Positions 43,807-53,260 are shown, counted from the stretch's first letter. The stretch is 64,000 nt of DNA from Paracoccus sp. MBLB3053 (GCF_031822435.1 NZ_JAVQLW010000002.1:1-64000); one strand, 5' to 3'. Translations and numbers: made by a program. Notes: generated by a model not told the origin, from the letters alone.

Positions 43807-44826
43807 ATGAACGAGATCGAGAAACGCAAATCCGAACACCTGTCGATCGTCGGCTCGGGTTTGGGCAGGCAGTCCAGCCTCGCCACCGGCTTCGATGCCA
43901 TCCGCTTCCTGCACAATGCTTTGCCTGAGATGGCCTATGATGCCATCGATACAAGGACTGACTTTCTGGGACGAACCCTGTCGGCACCGCTGATGGTTTC
44001 GGCCATGACCGGAGGCACGCTTGAGGCCGAGCGGATCAATTTTGCCATCGCCGAGGCCTGCGACGAGCTGGGACTGGCGCTGGCGGTGGGATCGCAGCGC
44101 ATCGCGATCGAAGGGCGCGGCGCGGGTGGATTGGGAGCAGGGCTGCGGGCGAGGGCGCCACATGTTCCGATCCTTGGCAATCTGGGGGCGGTGCAGTTGC
44201 GCCGCGGGATGGGGTTGAGCGAGGCGCAGCGCGCGGTCGATATGCTGGAGGCTGACGCCCTGATGCTGCATCTGAACCCGCTGCAAGAGGCGATCCAGCC
44301 CGGCGGCGATCGTGACTTCTCGGATCTTCTGCCACGCATCGAGACGCTGGCTCGATCCCTGCCCGTGCCTCTGGGGGTGAAGGAAGTGGGGGCGGGGCTT
44401 TCGGCCGATGTGGGGCGGCGGCTCGTGAATTCGGGCGTGACCATCCTCGATGTGGCGGGCGTGGGCGGCACAAGCTGGGCGCGGGTTGAGGCCGAGCGCG
44501 GCGACGAACGGCTTCGCCGCATTGCCGCGCCGTTCTTTGACTGGGGGATTCCCACCGCCGAGGCTGTCGCGGCGATGGCCTCGCAAATCCGACCGGGCGT
44601 CGCGCTGATCGCTTCGGGCGGCATCCGGCATGGCCTGGACGTCGCGCGGTCCATCCGTCTGGGTGCCGATCTGGCCGGGCAGGCCGGCGGAGCTTTGACG
44701 GCCGCGCAGGATGGCGCCGAGGCTTTGGCAGCGCATCTTTCGGAAGTCGTCGAGCAACTTCGCATCGCGATGTTTTGCACCGGATCGTGCGATCTTGCCG
44801 AGCTGCGTCGCGCGCCTCTTGCGTGA
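43807..44826 (+). CDS. fni: Type 2 isopentenyl-diphosphate delta-isomerase (FMN-dependent)
   Basis: A 339-residue FMN/NADPH-dependent IPP isomerase equilibrating IPP and DMAPP. Diagnostic stretches: RKSEHL at the N-terminus, PLMVSAMTGG, GNLGAVQL, LHLNPLQEAIQPGGDRDF (catalytic Gln-Glu and metal-binding region), VKEVGAGL and IASGGIRHGLDVARSIRLGA. It lies between a TetR gene and crtW on the same strand, an arrangement that supplies precursors for carotenoids. Confidence 0.94.
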   Translation: MNEIEKRKSEHLSIVGSGLGRQSSLATGFDAIRFLHNALPEMAYDAIDTRTDFLGRTLSAPLMVSAMTGGTLEAERINFAIAEACDELGLALAVGSQRIAIEGRGAGGLGAGLRARAPHVPILGNLGAVQLRRGMGLSEAQRAVDMLEADALMLHLNPLQEAIQPGGDRDFSDLLPRIETLARSLPVPLGVKEVGAGLSADVGRRLVNSGVTILDVAGVGGTSWARVEAERGDERLRRIAAPFFDWGIPTAEAVAAMASQIRPGVALIASGGIRHGLDVARSIRLGADLAGQAGGALTAAQDGAEALAAHLSEVVEQLRIAMFCTGSCDLAELRRAPLA

Positions 44827-44911
44827 TTGCCGCGACTGGTGACTACTGAAGCCCTTGGCGTTCTGCTATAGTCTGGCACAAGTGTCACAGAATGGAAGAA
44901 GGAGAGCCGGC

Positions 44912-45634
44912 TTGCCGCAGGCGTCGCGACGACCCGACGTGACCATGATGGTCAGCCTGACACTCGCCACGGCGGTGATCGGGACTTGGGTGGCGCTGCA
45001 CATCTTTGCTGTCTGGCATCTCGATGCTCCTGCCCATCCGCTGCTGGCGATCCTGTGTCTCGTGGGTCTGACCTGGCTGTCGGTGGGACTCTTCATCGTC
45101 GCCCATGACGCCATGCACGGGGCGATCGCTCCGGGGTGGCCTCGTGTCAACGCGGCCTTGGGCGGGATGGCCCTGATGCTCTATGCCGGGTTTTCCTGGC
45201 GCAAGATCATCCTCAAGCACATGGCCCACCACCGCCTTGCCGGTACCGAGGACGACCCGGACTTTGGCCATGGCGGCCCGGTTCGATGGTATGCCGGCTT
45301 CGTGCGGACCTATTTCGGCTGGCGAGAATTCTGGGTGCTGGGCAGCGCGGTTATCCTCTATGCTGTCGTGCTTGGCCCGCGTTGGCCCTACGTCGCATTT
45401 TGGGCTATCCCTTCGATCCTCGCCTCGATCCAGCTGTTCATATTCGGCACCTGGCTGCCCCACCGCCCTGCCGAGGACGCTTTCCCTGATCGCCACAATG
45501 CGCGCTCCACCCGGCTCAACGATCCAATGTCTCTGCTGACCTGCTTCCACTTCGGGGGCTATCACCATGAACATCACCTGCATCCCTCGGTACCGTGGTG
45601 GCGGCTGCCCTCGACCCGGAATGGCAAGGCATGA
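44912..45634 (+). CDS. crtW: Beta-carotene ketolase CrtW
   Basis: A 240-residue membrane di-iron ketolase introducing the 4-keto groups of canthaxanthin and astaxanthin. The histidine boxes are HDAMHG, HMAHHR and HEHHLHP; TWLSVGLFIVAHDAMHG and FGTWLPHRP are nearly identical to Paracoccus CrtW as I recall it. I place the start at TTG 44912 because AAGGAG precedes it at good spacing and the resulting length equals known CrtW (about 242); the next in-frame ATGs (44942, 44945) would remove part of the N-terminus. It overlaps crtZ (ATGA at 45631). Confidence 0.95.
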   Translation: MPQASRRPDVTMMVSLTLATAVIGTWVALHIFAVWHLDAPAHPLLAILCLVGLTWLSVGLFIVAHDAMHGAIAPGWPRVNAALGGMALMLYAGFSWRKIILKHMAHHRLAGTEDDPDFGHGGPVRWYAGFVRTYFGWREFWVLGSAVILYAVVLGPRWPYVAFWAIPSILASIQLFIFGTWLPHRPAEDAFPDRHNARSTRLNDPMSLLTCFHFGGYHHEHHLHPSVPWWRLPSTRNGKA

Positions 45635-46158
45635 GCATCCTCGGCCCCGTCCTGATCGTCATTGCGACCGTGGCGGCAATGGAGGGCGTCGCCTATTCCG
45701 TGCACCGCTGGATCATGCACGGCCCGCTTGGCTGGGGCTGGCACAATTCCCACCACGAAGACCGCCACGGCCCGTTCGAGAAGAATGATCTGTACGCGGT
45801 GGTCTTTGCCCTCTTGTCGATCTTGCTCTTCATGCTGGGCGGTCGCTGGTGGCCCTGGCTCTGGTGGATCGGCATAGGGATGAGCGTCTACGGCGTCATC
45901 TATTTTGTCGTCCATGACGGGCTGGTGCATCAGCGCTGGCCCTTCCGATACGTCCCTCGCCAGGGTTATTTCCGCAGGCTCTACCAGGCTCACCGGTTGC
46001 ATCACGCAGTCGAGGGACGGGATGACTGCGTGTCCTTCGGGTTTGTCTATGCCCCGCCCGTGGACGACCTCAAGGCAAGGCTGCGCGCGTCGGGCGCTCT
46101 TGCGGAACGCCGGTCGCGCCACAAGGACGCCTGGCAACCCGAAAGCGGAGCAGATTGA
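45631..46158 (+). CDS. crtZ: Beta-carotene 3-hydroxylase CrtZ
   Basis: A 175-residue membrane non-haem di-iron hydroxylase of the fatty-acid-hydroxylase superfamily adding 3-hydroxyl groups to the ionone rings. His boxes HRWIMH, HNSHHEDRH, HDGLVHQRWP and HRLHHA are all present, as are four hydrophobic segments. ATG 45631 overlaps the crtW stop. In known Paracoccus clusters crtY follows directly, whereas here a 112-codon frame separates them. Confidence 0.95.
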   Translation: MSILGPVLIVIATVAAMEGVAYSVHRWIMHGPLGWGWHNSHHEDRHGPFEKNDLYAVVFALLSILLFMLGGRWWPWLWWIGIGMSVYGVIYFVVHDGLVHQRWPFRYVPRQGYFRRLYQAHRLHHAVEGRDDCVSFGFVYAPPVDDLKARLRASGALAERRSRHKDAWQPESGAD

Positions 46159-46161
46159 ACC

Positions 46162-46500
46162 ATGGGCCGCACCGCCCTCAGCCTGCCCCCATTGCCCGGT
46201 CATCTGGCCCTCGCTGCGGTGCCAGCCCGAGAGGCACAATTGGTCCGCTGGTTTGGCCTTCCTTGCAGGTGTGAACCGTGGTCGGGGGCTGTAACGACAT
46301 TGCGGGGCGTGGCGGCGTGGCAGCTTGACCTTGATTGCCGCAAGATGCCGCGCGCTGTCGATCAGCCGGCCACCGCTGCACGGCTGGCATGCTGCGGCAC
46401 GATCCGCCATGGCCTGGCCGCAGAGATCATGCAGGCGGTCGGCGTCAAGCGCGTGGCCGACCTGATTGCGACCCGTCTTCCCCGCAGGGCAGCAGCATGA
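46162..46500 (+). CDS. Unrecognised 112-residue frame between crtZ and crtY
   Basis: An open frame starting four bases after crtZ and ending in a TGA that overlaps the crtY ATG (ATGA 46497-46500), so it fills the gap exactly. The product is Leu/Ala/Arg-rich, with several Cys (GLPCRCEPW, LDCRKMP, RLACCGT), without membrane segment or signal peptide. I recognise no family. Only a weak GGAG lies upstream. It may be a real operon gene, or a degenerate or horizontally inserted piece that happens to stay open. The ATGA coupling to crtY favours translation. Confidence 0.5.
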   Translation: MGRTALSLPPLPGHLALAAVPAREAQLVRWFGLPCRCEPWSGAVTTLRGVAAWQLDLDCRKMPRAVDQPATAARLACCGTIRHGLAAEIMQAVGVKRVADLIATRLPRRAAA

Positions 46501-47651
46501 AGCCTGACGTGATCCTCGCGGGCGCGGGCCTCGCCAATGGGTTGATCGCGCTTGCGCTGACCGAGGCGCGACCCGACGCGCGTATCCTGATGCTGGACCG
46601 TGCGGCTGGTCCCTCGCAAACCCACACCTGGTCGTTTCACGACCCTGACCTGAGCGCCGCCTGGCATCGCCGCCTTGCCCCCGCAATCCGGTGCCGATGG
46701 CAGGGGCAGGATGTCCGCTTTCCCGACCACGCCCGGACCCTCCGAACCGGCTATGCCTCGCTCGACAGCGCGAGGCTGGCGCGGCAATTGGCAGATGCGC
46801 CCGGCATCTGCCTGCGTTGGAACGCCGAGATTACCGGGCTTGACGCCCAAGGGGTGACCCTTGGGGCCGAGCGGATCGGGGCAGCTTGCGTCATCGACGG
46901 GCGGGGGGCGGCATCGTCGCGACACCTTGCGACGGGCTACCAGAAATTCGTCGGGATCGAACTCGAAACGTCGGCGCCCCACGGGGTCATGCGCCCTATG
47001 ATCATGGATGCGACGGTTCCGCAAATGGACGGCTATCGCTTTGTCTACCTGCTGCCCTTTTCCCCGACCCGCCTTCTGATCGAGGACACCCGCTACAGCG
47101 ACGGCGCCTGCCTGAACGAAGAGGCCGTTGCCCGCGACATCACCCAGTATGCTCGCCAGAAGGGATGGAGCGGTCACGAGGCTCGCCGCGAACGCGGTGT
47201 CCTGCCCATCGCGCTGGCCCATGATGCAGAGGCCTTTTGGGCCGAAAGCCGGGACGGGCCCGTGCCTGTCGGGATGCGAGCGGGTCTTTTCCACCCTGTG
47301 ACCGGCTACTCGCTGCCCATCGCCGCCCAGGTCGCGGACGTGGTCGCGGCGGCGGGGCCGACAACCCCCGAGGCATTCGAGGCGGTCCGCAGCTATGCCT
47401 TGGCCCGCGCAGACGAGGACCGCTTCCTGCGTCTGCTCAGCAGGATGCTTTTTCGCGGCGCCGCGCCGGCAGAGCGCTATCGCGTCATCTCCCGTTTCTA
47501 CCGCTTGCCCGAGCCGCTGATCGAGCGTTTCTACGCAGGACGCCTGACCCGGATGGACCGCATGCGGATCATCATCGGCAAGCCCCCCATACCCGTCCGC
47601 GACGCGTTGTCTTGCCTGCGTGAAGCGCCCTTGCTGAAGGACAGATCGTGA
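46497..47651 (+). CDS. crtY: Lycopene beta-cyclase CrtY
   Basis: A 384-residue flavoprotein cyclase forming beta-carotene from lycopene. The dinucleotide motif is VILAGAGLANGLIALAL, followed by DRAAGPSQTHTWSFHD; further family parts are FVGIELE, PMIMDAT, DGYRFVYLLPFS, LIEDTRYSD and GLFHPVTGYSLP. ATG 46497 overlaps the preceding frame; the long frame from 46335 is a shadow of the 112-codon frame. The stop overlaps the crtI start (GTGA). Confidence 0.95.
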   Translation: MKPDVILAGAGLANGLIALALTEARPDARILMLDRAAGPSQTHTWSFHDPDLSAAWHRRLAPAIRCRWQGQDVRFPDHARTLRTGYASLDSARLARQLADAPGICLRWNAEITGLDAQGVTLGAERIGAACVIDGRGAASSRHLATGYQKFVGIELETSAPHGVMRPMIMDATVPQMDGYRFVYLLPFSPTRLLIEDTRYSDGACLNEEAVARDITQYARQKGWSGHEARRERGVLPIALAHDAEAFWAESRDGPVPVGMRAGLFHPVTGYSLPIAAQVADVVAAAGPTTPEAFEAVRSYALARADEDRFLRLLSRMLFRGAAPAERYRVISRFYRLPEPLIERFYAGRLTRMDRMRIIIGKPPIPVRDALSCLREAPLLKDRS

Positions 47652-49150
47652 GTTCTGGCATCTCTCCCCGCGCGGCGATCGTGATCGGCGCGGGTTTCGG
47701 CGGGCTGGCCCTTGCCATTCGGCTGCAATCCGCGGGAATCGCCACGACCCTGCTTGAAGCACGCGACAAGCCTGGTGGCCGCGCCTATGTCTGGCGCGAA
47801 GACGGTCATGTCTTCGATGCCGGACCCACGGTCATTACCGACCCCCCGTCCTTGCAGGAACTGTGGTCGCTGACGGGACAAGACATGAGCCGCGACGTGA
47901 CCCTGCTGCCGGTCAGCCCCTTCTACCGCCTGCTCTGGCCCGATGGGAAATGCTTTGACTATACGAATGATGACGAGGCGCTCGAGCGTGAAATCGCCGC
48001 ATTCAACCCCGACGATCTCGCGGGTTATCGCCGGTTTCTGAGCTATTCCGAAGAGGTGTATCAGGAAGGCTATCTCCGCCTCGGCACCGTGCCCTTCCTG
48101 AAACTTGGCCAGATGTTGCAGGCGGCGCCGGCACTTCTGCGGCTGCGGGCATATCGCTCGGTCTACAGCGTCGTTGCCCGATATATCCGTGATCCGCACC
48201 TGCGGCAGGCGTTTTCCTTTCACACGCTGCTGGTCGGCGGCAATCCGTTTTCGACCAGTTCCATCTATGCGCTGATCCACGCGCTGGAACGACGCGGTGG
48301 CGTATGGTTTGCGAAGGGCGGCACGAATGCGCTGGTCACGGGCATGGTCGCGCTGTTCGAACGGCTGGGCGGCACGCTCAGGCTGAACGCTCGCGTCGAG
48401 CGGATCGAAATGGACGGCGCGCGTGCCAGCGGAGTGGCGCTGGCGGACGGCAGGCGGCTCACTGCCGACATGGTCGCCAGCAACGCCGACGTGATGCACA
48501 GCTATCGTGATCTTCTGGGCAGCACTCGACGCGGGCGGACCAAGGCCGCCCTGCTGAAACGGCAGCGCTGGTCCATGTCGCTTTTCGTGATCCATTTCGG
48601 CCTGTCGCAGAAGCCAGAGGGGCTTCGGCATCACACGATCCTTTTCGGCCCGCGATACCGGGAACTCGTGAATGAGATCTTTCGCGGACCGAAATTGGCC
48701 GAGGACTTTTCCCTGTATCTGCATTCGCCCAGCGTTACGGATGACAGCCTTGCGCCGGCCGGCATGTCGACCCATTACGTGCTGGCTCCGGTCCCCCATC
48801 TGGGGCGCGCAAGGATCGACTGGGCCACCGAGGGCAACGCTTATGCCGACCGGATTCTTGCCAGCCTTGAAGAAAGGCTCATTCCGAACCTGCGTGCCAA
48901 CCTTCGGGTCAAGCGCATCTTTTCGCCCGCAGATTTTGCGTCCGAACTGAACGCCCATCATGGCAGCGCCTTTTCGGTCGAGCCGATCCTGACGCAATCG
49001 GCCTGGTTCCGGCCGCATAATCGCGACCGAAGCATCCGCAACTTCTATATCGTCGGGGCGGGCAGTCATCCGGGCGCGGGAATTCCCGGGGTCGTGGGTT
49101 CTGCAAAAGCCACGGCGGGCGTGATGCTGGCCGACGCAGGCGCGACATGA
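47648..49150 (+). CDS. crtI: Phytoene desaturase CrtI
   Basis: A 500-residue FAD-dependent desaturase converting phytoene to lycopene. N-terminal FAD motif VIGAGFGGLALAIRLQSAG, DKPGGRAYVW, DAGPTVITDP, and C-terminal carotenoid-desaturase signature NFYIVGAGSHPGAGIPGVVG. GTG start within the crtY stop (GTGA), and ATGA overlap with crtB: the cluster is fully coupled from crtY onward. Confidence 0.96.
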   Translation: MSSGISPRAAIVIGAGFGGLALAIRLQSAGIATTLLEARDKPGGRAYVWREDGHVFDAGPTVITDPPSLQELWSLTGQDMSRDVTLLPVSPFYRLLWPDGKCFDYTNDDEALEREIAAFNPDDLAGYRRFLSYSEEVYQEGYLRLGTVPFLKLGQMLQAAPALLRLRAYRSVYSVVARYIRDPHLRQAFSFHTLLVGGNPFSTSSIYALIHALERRGGVWFAKGGTNALVTGMVALFERLGGTLRLNARVERIEMDGARASGVALADGRRLTADMVASNADVMHSYRDLLGSTRRGRTKAALLKRQRWSMSLFVIHFGLSQKPEGLRHHTILFGPRYRELVNEIFRGPKLAEDFSLYLHSPSVTDDSLAPAGMSTHYVLAPVPHLGRARIDWATEGNAYADRILASLEERLIPNLRANLRVKRIFSPADFASELNAHHGSAFSVEPILTQSAWFRPHNRDRSIRNFYIVGAGSHPGAGIPGVVGSAKATAGVMLADAGAT

Positions 49151-50058
49151 GTCGGCCTGTCGCGGAATCGCAGGCGGCCATCGCGTCGGGTTCGCAAAGC
49201 TTTGCGGCGGCGGCGAAGCTGATGCCACGGGGCATGCGCGAGGACACGGTGATGCTTTATGCATGGTGCCGCCATGCCGACGATGTGGTCGACGGACAAG
49301 AGCTCGGCAGCGCGCCGGTTGCGGCGGGCGACCCGGCCAAGCGTCTCGCCCGGCTGAAGGCCGAAACCTTGGATGCCCTGCACGGCAGCGCCGCCGTCAG
49401 CCCACCATTTGCGGCACTGAGGGCCGTGGCGCGACGGCATGATTTTCCCGATAGCTGGCCCTTGGACCTGATCGACGGCTTCGCCATGGATGTGGCAGGC
49501 CGCGAATATCGGACATTGGGCGATACGCTGGATTACAGCTATCACGTCGCCGGAGTCGTGGGGGTGATGATGGCGCGCGTGATGGGCGTGCGCGACGTGT
49601 CCGTGCTGGACCGCGCCTGCGACCTTGGGCTTGCCTTTCAGCTGACCAACATCGCCAGGGATGTCATTGACGACTTCCGGATCGGGCGGAGTTACCTGCC
49701 GGACGCATGGCTCGAGGAAGCTGGCGCAAAGGTCGAGGGCGACATTCCATCGCCCGAGCTTTACGGCGTAATCCTGCGCCTGCTGGACGCGGCCGAACCC
49801 TATTACGCCTCGGCCTTTGCCGGGTTGCCTGGGCTGCCCCTTCGCTGTGCCTGGTCGATCGCTTCCGCCGCTCGGATCTATCACGCGATCGGCACTAAGA
49901 TCCGCCGGGGGGGGGCCGAGGCCTATCGGCAGCGGATCGGAACTTCCGGATCGGCAAAGGCGGGTCTTGCATTTCGGGGTCTGGCGGACGCCATGACCTC
50001 TCGGGTTTTTCCGGCCACCGCAGGCCGCGAGGGGCTGTGGACCCGTCCCTTGTCCTGA
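49147..50058 (+). CDS. crtB: Phytoene synthase CrtB
   Basis: A 303-residue squalene/phytoene synthase condensing two GGPP. Asp-rich motifs DDVVDG (near residue 43) and NIARDVIDDFRIGRSYLP, with YCYHVAGVVG-like YSYHVAGVVGVMM. It overlaps crtI by four bases and ends seven bases before the convergent crtE stop. Confidence 0.96.
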   Translation: MSRPVAESQAAIASGSQSFAAAAKLMPRGMREDTVMLYAWCRHADDVVDGQELGSAPVAAGDPAKRLARLKAETLDALHGSAAVSPPFAALRAVARRHDFPDSWPLDLIDGFAMDVAGREYRTLGDTLDYSYHVAGVVGVMMARVMGVRDVSVLDRACDLGLAFQLTNIARDVIDDFRIGRSYLPDAWLEEAGAKVEGDIPSPELYGVILRLLDAAEPYYASAFAGLPGLPLRCAWSIASAARIYHAIGTKIRRGGAEAYRQRIGTSGSAKAGLAFRGLADAMTSRVFPATAGREGLWTRPLS

Positions 50059-50065
50059 CGACCAC

Positions 50066-50956
50066 TTACGCGGCGCGACTTCCACGCAGCGGCAGCACGC
50101 CGCCGATATGCCGGGCGAGAAGGTAGCTGTCAAAGCCACATGAGTTCACGAGCCTGTCGAGTTCGGCACGCAGGGTCTGGTAATGCTCTTCGGCTTGGCT
50201 CTGGCTGCTTACGGCCAGAATGCCGCGCGCGCCCAAGGTGCCATGCGCGTCGCGTCGGATGTCCTTTCCCACGTCTCCTTCCTCGGCACAAACGTCCAAG
50301 AGATCGTCATAGGACTGAAACGCCCGTCCAAGCGTCCTTCCCAATGCCCTGAGGACATCCATATCCGAGCCGTCCAGACGTTGAATGACGCCAAGCATCT
50401 CGAAGCCGGCTTCGAACAGGGCGCCGGTCTTCAGGTCTTGTTCGCGTTCGACGCCTGGCAGGTCCTTTTGCGCATGCAGGTCCAGATCCTGTCCCGCACA
50501 AAGCCCAGCCGGCCCGACCGCCTCCGCAAGGATCTCGATCAGGCGCGCCCGGGTTGCCCCATCCGCTGTGCCTGTCGTTGCGAGCAACCGCATGGCCTCT
50601 GTCACCAATGCGATCCCGGCCAAGATGGCTCGGGATTCGCCATGAAGGCGATGTGTGGTCGGACGGCCACGTCGCAACTGGGCGTCGTCCATACAGGGCA
50701 GGTCGTCGAAGACGAGCGAGGCCGTATGCACCAGTTCAATCGCACAGCCAGCGTCGATCAAGGCCGGACCGACTCCTCCCGTGGCCTGGCCCGCAATCAG
50801 CAGCGTGAGCGCACGAAACCTTTTCCCAGGCGCCAGCACGGCCTCGGTCATCGCCTGTCCCAACGGGGGCGAGGCATGCCGGAAGTCTTTCGCGATCTCG
50901 GCCAGTCTGGTGTCGACGACACAACGCCAGTCAGAGGAACTCTTCTCGTCACCCAT
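50066..50956 (-). CDS. crtE: Geranylgeranyl diphosphate synthase CrtE
   Basis: A 296-residue trans-isoprenyl diphosphate synthase. First Asp-rich motif DDLPCMDDAQLRRGRPTTH, second SYDDLLDVCAEEGDVGKD; PGKRFRALTLL binds IPP. ATG 50956 follows GGAGG at six bases; the longer frame to 51064 overlaps the divergent ABC gene and is not needed for family length (about 293 in Paracoccus). It is opposed to the crtWZYIB strand, so it has its own promoter in the gap shared with the ABC transporter gene. Confidence 0.94.
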   Translation of the reverse strand: MGDEKSSSDWRCVVDTRLAEIAKDFRHASPPLGQAMTEAVLAPGKRFRALTLLIAGQATGGVGPALIDAGCAIELVHTASLVFDDLPCMDDAQLRRGRPTTHRLHGESRAILAGIALVTEAMRLLATTGTADGATRARLIEILAEAVGPAGLCAGQDLDLHAQKDLPGVEREQDLKTGALFEAGFEMLGVIQRLDGSDMDVLRALGRTLGRAFQSYDDLLDVCAEEGDVGKDIRRDAHGTLGARGILAVSSQSQAEEHYQTLRAELDRLVNSCGFDSYLLARHIGGVLPLRGSRAA

Positions 50957-51110
50957 GCCAACCTCCACCCATCCAAGGCGTATCCGCCTTTTTTCTCTCA
51001 CGTATGATCCAGAATATGCGTCATGAAGTGGTGAGGTCAAAGCAGCATCCTTGCATTGGCGCAAAAAACCTCGGTTCCTGATGAACAGGAAAATGGGAGT
51101 CGGGAACGGT

Positions 51111-52058
51111 ATGATAGGAAGCCCCGCAGCGCTTGACGTGAGAGGTTTGTCTGCCCGCTATGGCACCAGAGTGGTTCTGCGCGATGTAGATCTTTGTATC
51201 GAACCGGGAGAGATCTTTGGCCTGCTGGGACCCAATGGCGCAGGAAAAACCAGCCTGGTGCGTGCGATCTGCGGCCGCTTGGCGCCTACGCATGGAACTA
51301 TCGCCGTAGCGGGCAGACGCGATGTCCGGCGCGCCCCTAGATCAATCGGTCTCGCGCCTCAGGAAATCGCCCTATATCCGGCCTTGACCATCCGCGAGAA
51401 CCTTGAGGTCTTCGGTCGATTGTCGGGCCTGACTAAGAAGGAAACCAACCTTGCGATTGAGGAAGCATGCGAAAGTGCAGATCTTGTCGACCGTCTGGGC
51501 CAGCGCGTCGAGCATCTGTCCGGCGGCTTCAAACGGCGGGTCAACATCGTTGCTGCGATCCTGCATCGTCCAGCTCTGCTCATCCTAGATGAGCCGACTG
51601 TCGGCGTGGACGTGGATGCGCGCATCGCCCTCGATCGGATCATCCAGACATTGGCTCGTCGCGGCATGGGCGTCTTGCTCATCACCCACGATCTTCACCA
51701 GGCTGAGGTTCTTTGTGCCCGCGTAGGATTCCTGCTCAATGGGCGATTGGCCCCGCAAGGGCCGCCCAGGACCCTGCTGGAAGCAACTTTCGCTGGGCAG
51801 GATGAGATCATCGTCGAACTTGCGCAGATGCTTTCGGTCGACCAGACGACCAATCTGCAGCAGATGGGCTTCGTGGCGACGAATAGCGGGCAAAGCTGGC
51901 ATCTGATCGGGAACCGCTCGCTGGATCATCTGGCAGGAGATCTGAAACGGGCTGGGATTGCACCTCGCGAGATGCGTTTCCGAAAGCCGGGTCTCGACAG
52001 CCTTTTCCTGCGCCTTTTGCTTCAACATTGCGGAACTGCCCAAAAGGGTGCGGCATGA
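51111..52058 (+). CDS. ABC transporter ATPase, NodI/ABC-2 exporter type
   Basis: An ATPase of about 315 residues with Walker A GPNGAGKTS, signature LSGGFKRR, Walker B LLILDEPTVGVD, H-loop THDLH and a C-terminal extension typical of drug/lipid exporters (CcmA/NodI class). Starts at 51081, 51093 and 51111 are all in frame; 51111 gives the shortest leader with GGGAG upstream. It is divergent from crtE and coupled to a permease gene by an ATGA overlap. Cargo unknown; there is no evidence that it exports carotenoids. Confidence 0.83.
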   Translation: MIGSPAALDVRGLSARYGTRVVLRDVDLCIEPGEIFGLLGPNGAGKTSLVRAICGRLAPTHGTIAVAGRRDVRRAPRSIGLAPQEIALYPALTIRENLEVFGRLSGLTKKETNLAIEEACESADLVDRLGQRVEHLSGGFKRRVNIVAAILHRPALLILDEPTVGVDVDARIALDRIIQTLARRGMGVLLITHDLHQAEVLCARVGFLLNGRLAPQGPPRTLLEATFAGQDEIIVELAQMLSVDQTTNLQQMGFVATNSGQSWHLIGNRSLDHLAGDLKRAGIAPREMRFRKPGLDSLFLRLLLQHCGTAQKGAA

Positions 52059-53260
52059 TCCTTTCCATGTTTCGCGTCATGGTTCTCAGCCTTCTCCGGG
52101 ACCGCGGTGCACTCGTCTTGGCCTTTGTCCTGCCGGTCGCGATCTTCGTGATCTTTGCGGCCATATTCGCGGCGACGGCCAGCGACGAACTCCCCCTGAA
52201 AGTCGCCTTCGGCAGAGCCGACAGTGCCGAGGCCTGGGATCGGTTCGAGAAGGTTCTTCGGGACGAACCCTCCTTGCAGGTCATCGCCACGACGGCCGGC
52301 AATCAAGCGGATGTCAGCAGGCAGGTGGAGCGCGGTGTTGCGGATGTCGGCTTGTTCATAAAGGACGATCCGAACGCACATGAACGGGCGCCGCTCGTGG
52401 TTCTTGCAGATCCCGGCAAGTCGCTTGCCGGTGCGATCCTGGTCGGGCAGATCCAAGGGCTCGTTGCCCGTCGAATGCCCGATCTGGTGCTGTCACGGAC
52501 AATCTCGGAAATCGAGCCACTGGTCGAGCTGACGCTGGAACAGTCGGCACGGCTGACAAAGGTGATAGCGCAGCTTGCGTCGGAAAACGAGGAAGCCGAA
52601 TCGCGTGAGGTGCCGGGTTTGGTGGAGATCGTTTCGGTCATGCCACTCAAGAAAGCCGACGCGACAGTCACCTATTACGCGGGCGCCGTGGCAATCCTTT
52701 TCCTGCTGTTCTCGGCAATGCAGGGTGCAGCCGTCCTGATCGACGAAAGAAGTTCGGGCATACTCGACCGCATCGCCGTCATTCCGCGCGGACCCGAGGC
52801 GGTTGTCTGCGGCAAATTCCTATTTCTCGTGATGCAAGGCGTCATCCAGGCAAGCTTGATCTTTGCTGCGGCCGCCGCCTTCTACGACGTGGAGGTGATC
52901 AACCGGTTTTGGTTGTGGCTTTTGATCACGATTGCGGCGGCGATGGCGGTTTCGGGACTGGCTTTGGCTGTGGCCGCGACCTGTACGTCACGGCAACAGG
53001 CTCAGACGATCTCCACGTTTATCGTACTTGTCTGCTCGGCCGTTGGCGGGTCCATGGTGCCGAGTTTCATGATGCCCCTGTGGCTACAGGATCTCGGACG
53101 TTTCACGCCGAATGCCTGGGTGATCGAGGCCTATCAGGATGTCCTGTGGCGAGGCGAAGCGATCCCTGAACTGCTGCCGGAACTCGGTTTTCTGCTCGCA
53201 TTGGCGGTCTTCGGCACCCTGTATGCGGTTGCCGCTTCCAAGCGACGTTTGCGGTTGTAG
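52055..53260 (+). CDS. ABC-2 type exporter permease
   Basis: A 401-residue permease of the ABC-2 class: one N-terminal membrane segment (ALVLAFVLPVAIFVIFAAIF), a soluble extracytoplasmic domain of about 170 residues, then five or six hydrophobic segments with the family stretch ERSSGILDRIAVIPRG and PNAWVIEAY near the C-terminus. ATG 52055 overlaps the ATPase stop; the frame from 52028 is a read-through. Partner of the NodI-like ATPase. Confidence 0.83.
   Translation: MILSMFRVMVLSLLRDRGALVLAFVLPVAIFVIFAAIFAATASDELPLKVAFGRADSAEAWDRFEKVLRDEPSLQVIATTAGNQADVSRQVERGVADVGLFIKDDPNAHERAPLVVLADPGKSLAGAILVGQIQGLVARRMPDLVLSRTISEIEPLVELTLEQSARLTKVIAQLASENEEAESREVPGLVEIVSVMPLKKADATVTYYAGAVAILFLLFSAMQGAAVLIDERSSGILDRIAVIPRGPEAVVCGKFLFLVMQGVIQASLIFAAAAAFYDVEVINRFWLWLLITIAAAMAVSGLALAVAATCTSRQQAQTISTFIVLVCSAVGGSMVPSFMMPLWLQDLGRFTPNAWVIEAYQDVLWRGEAIPELLPELGFLLALAVFGTLYAVAASKRRLRL

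Noticed and set aside
44844..44872. Sigma-70 promoter for crtW ending in TATAGT
   Set aside because: TATAGT at 44867 resembles a -10 box, but the hexamer 17 bases upstream (TACTGA) is a poor -35, so I could not support it.
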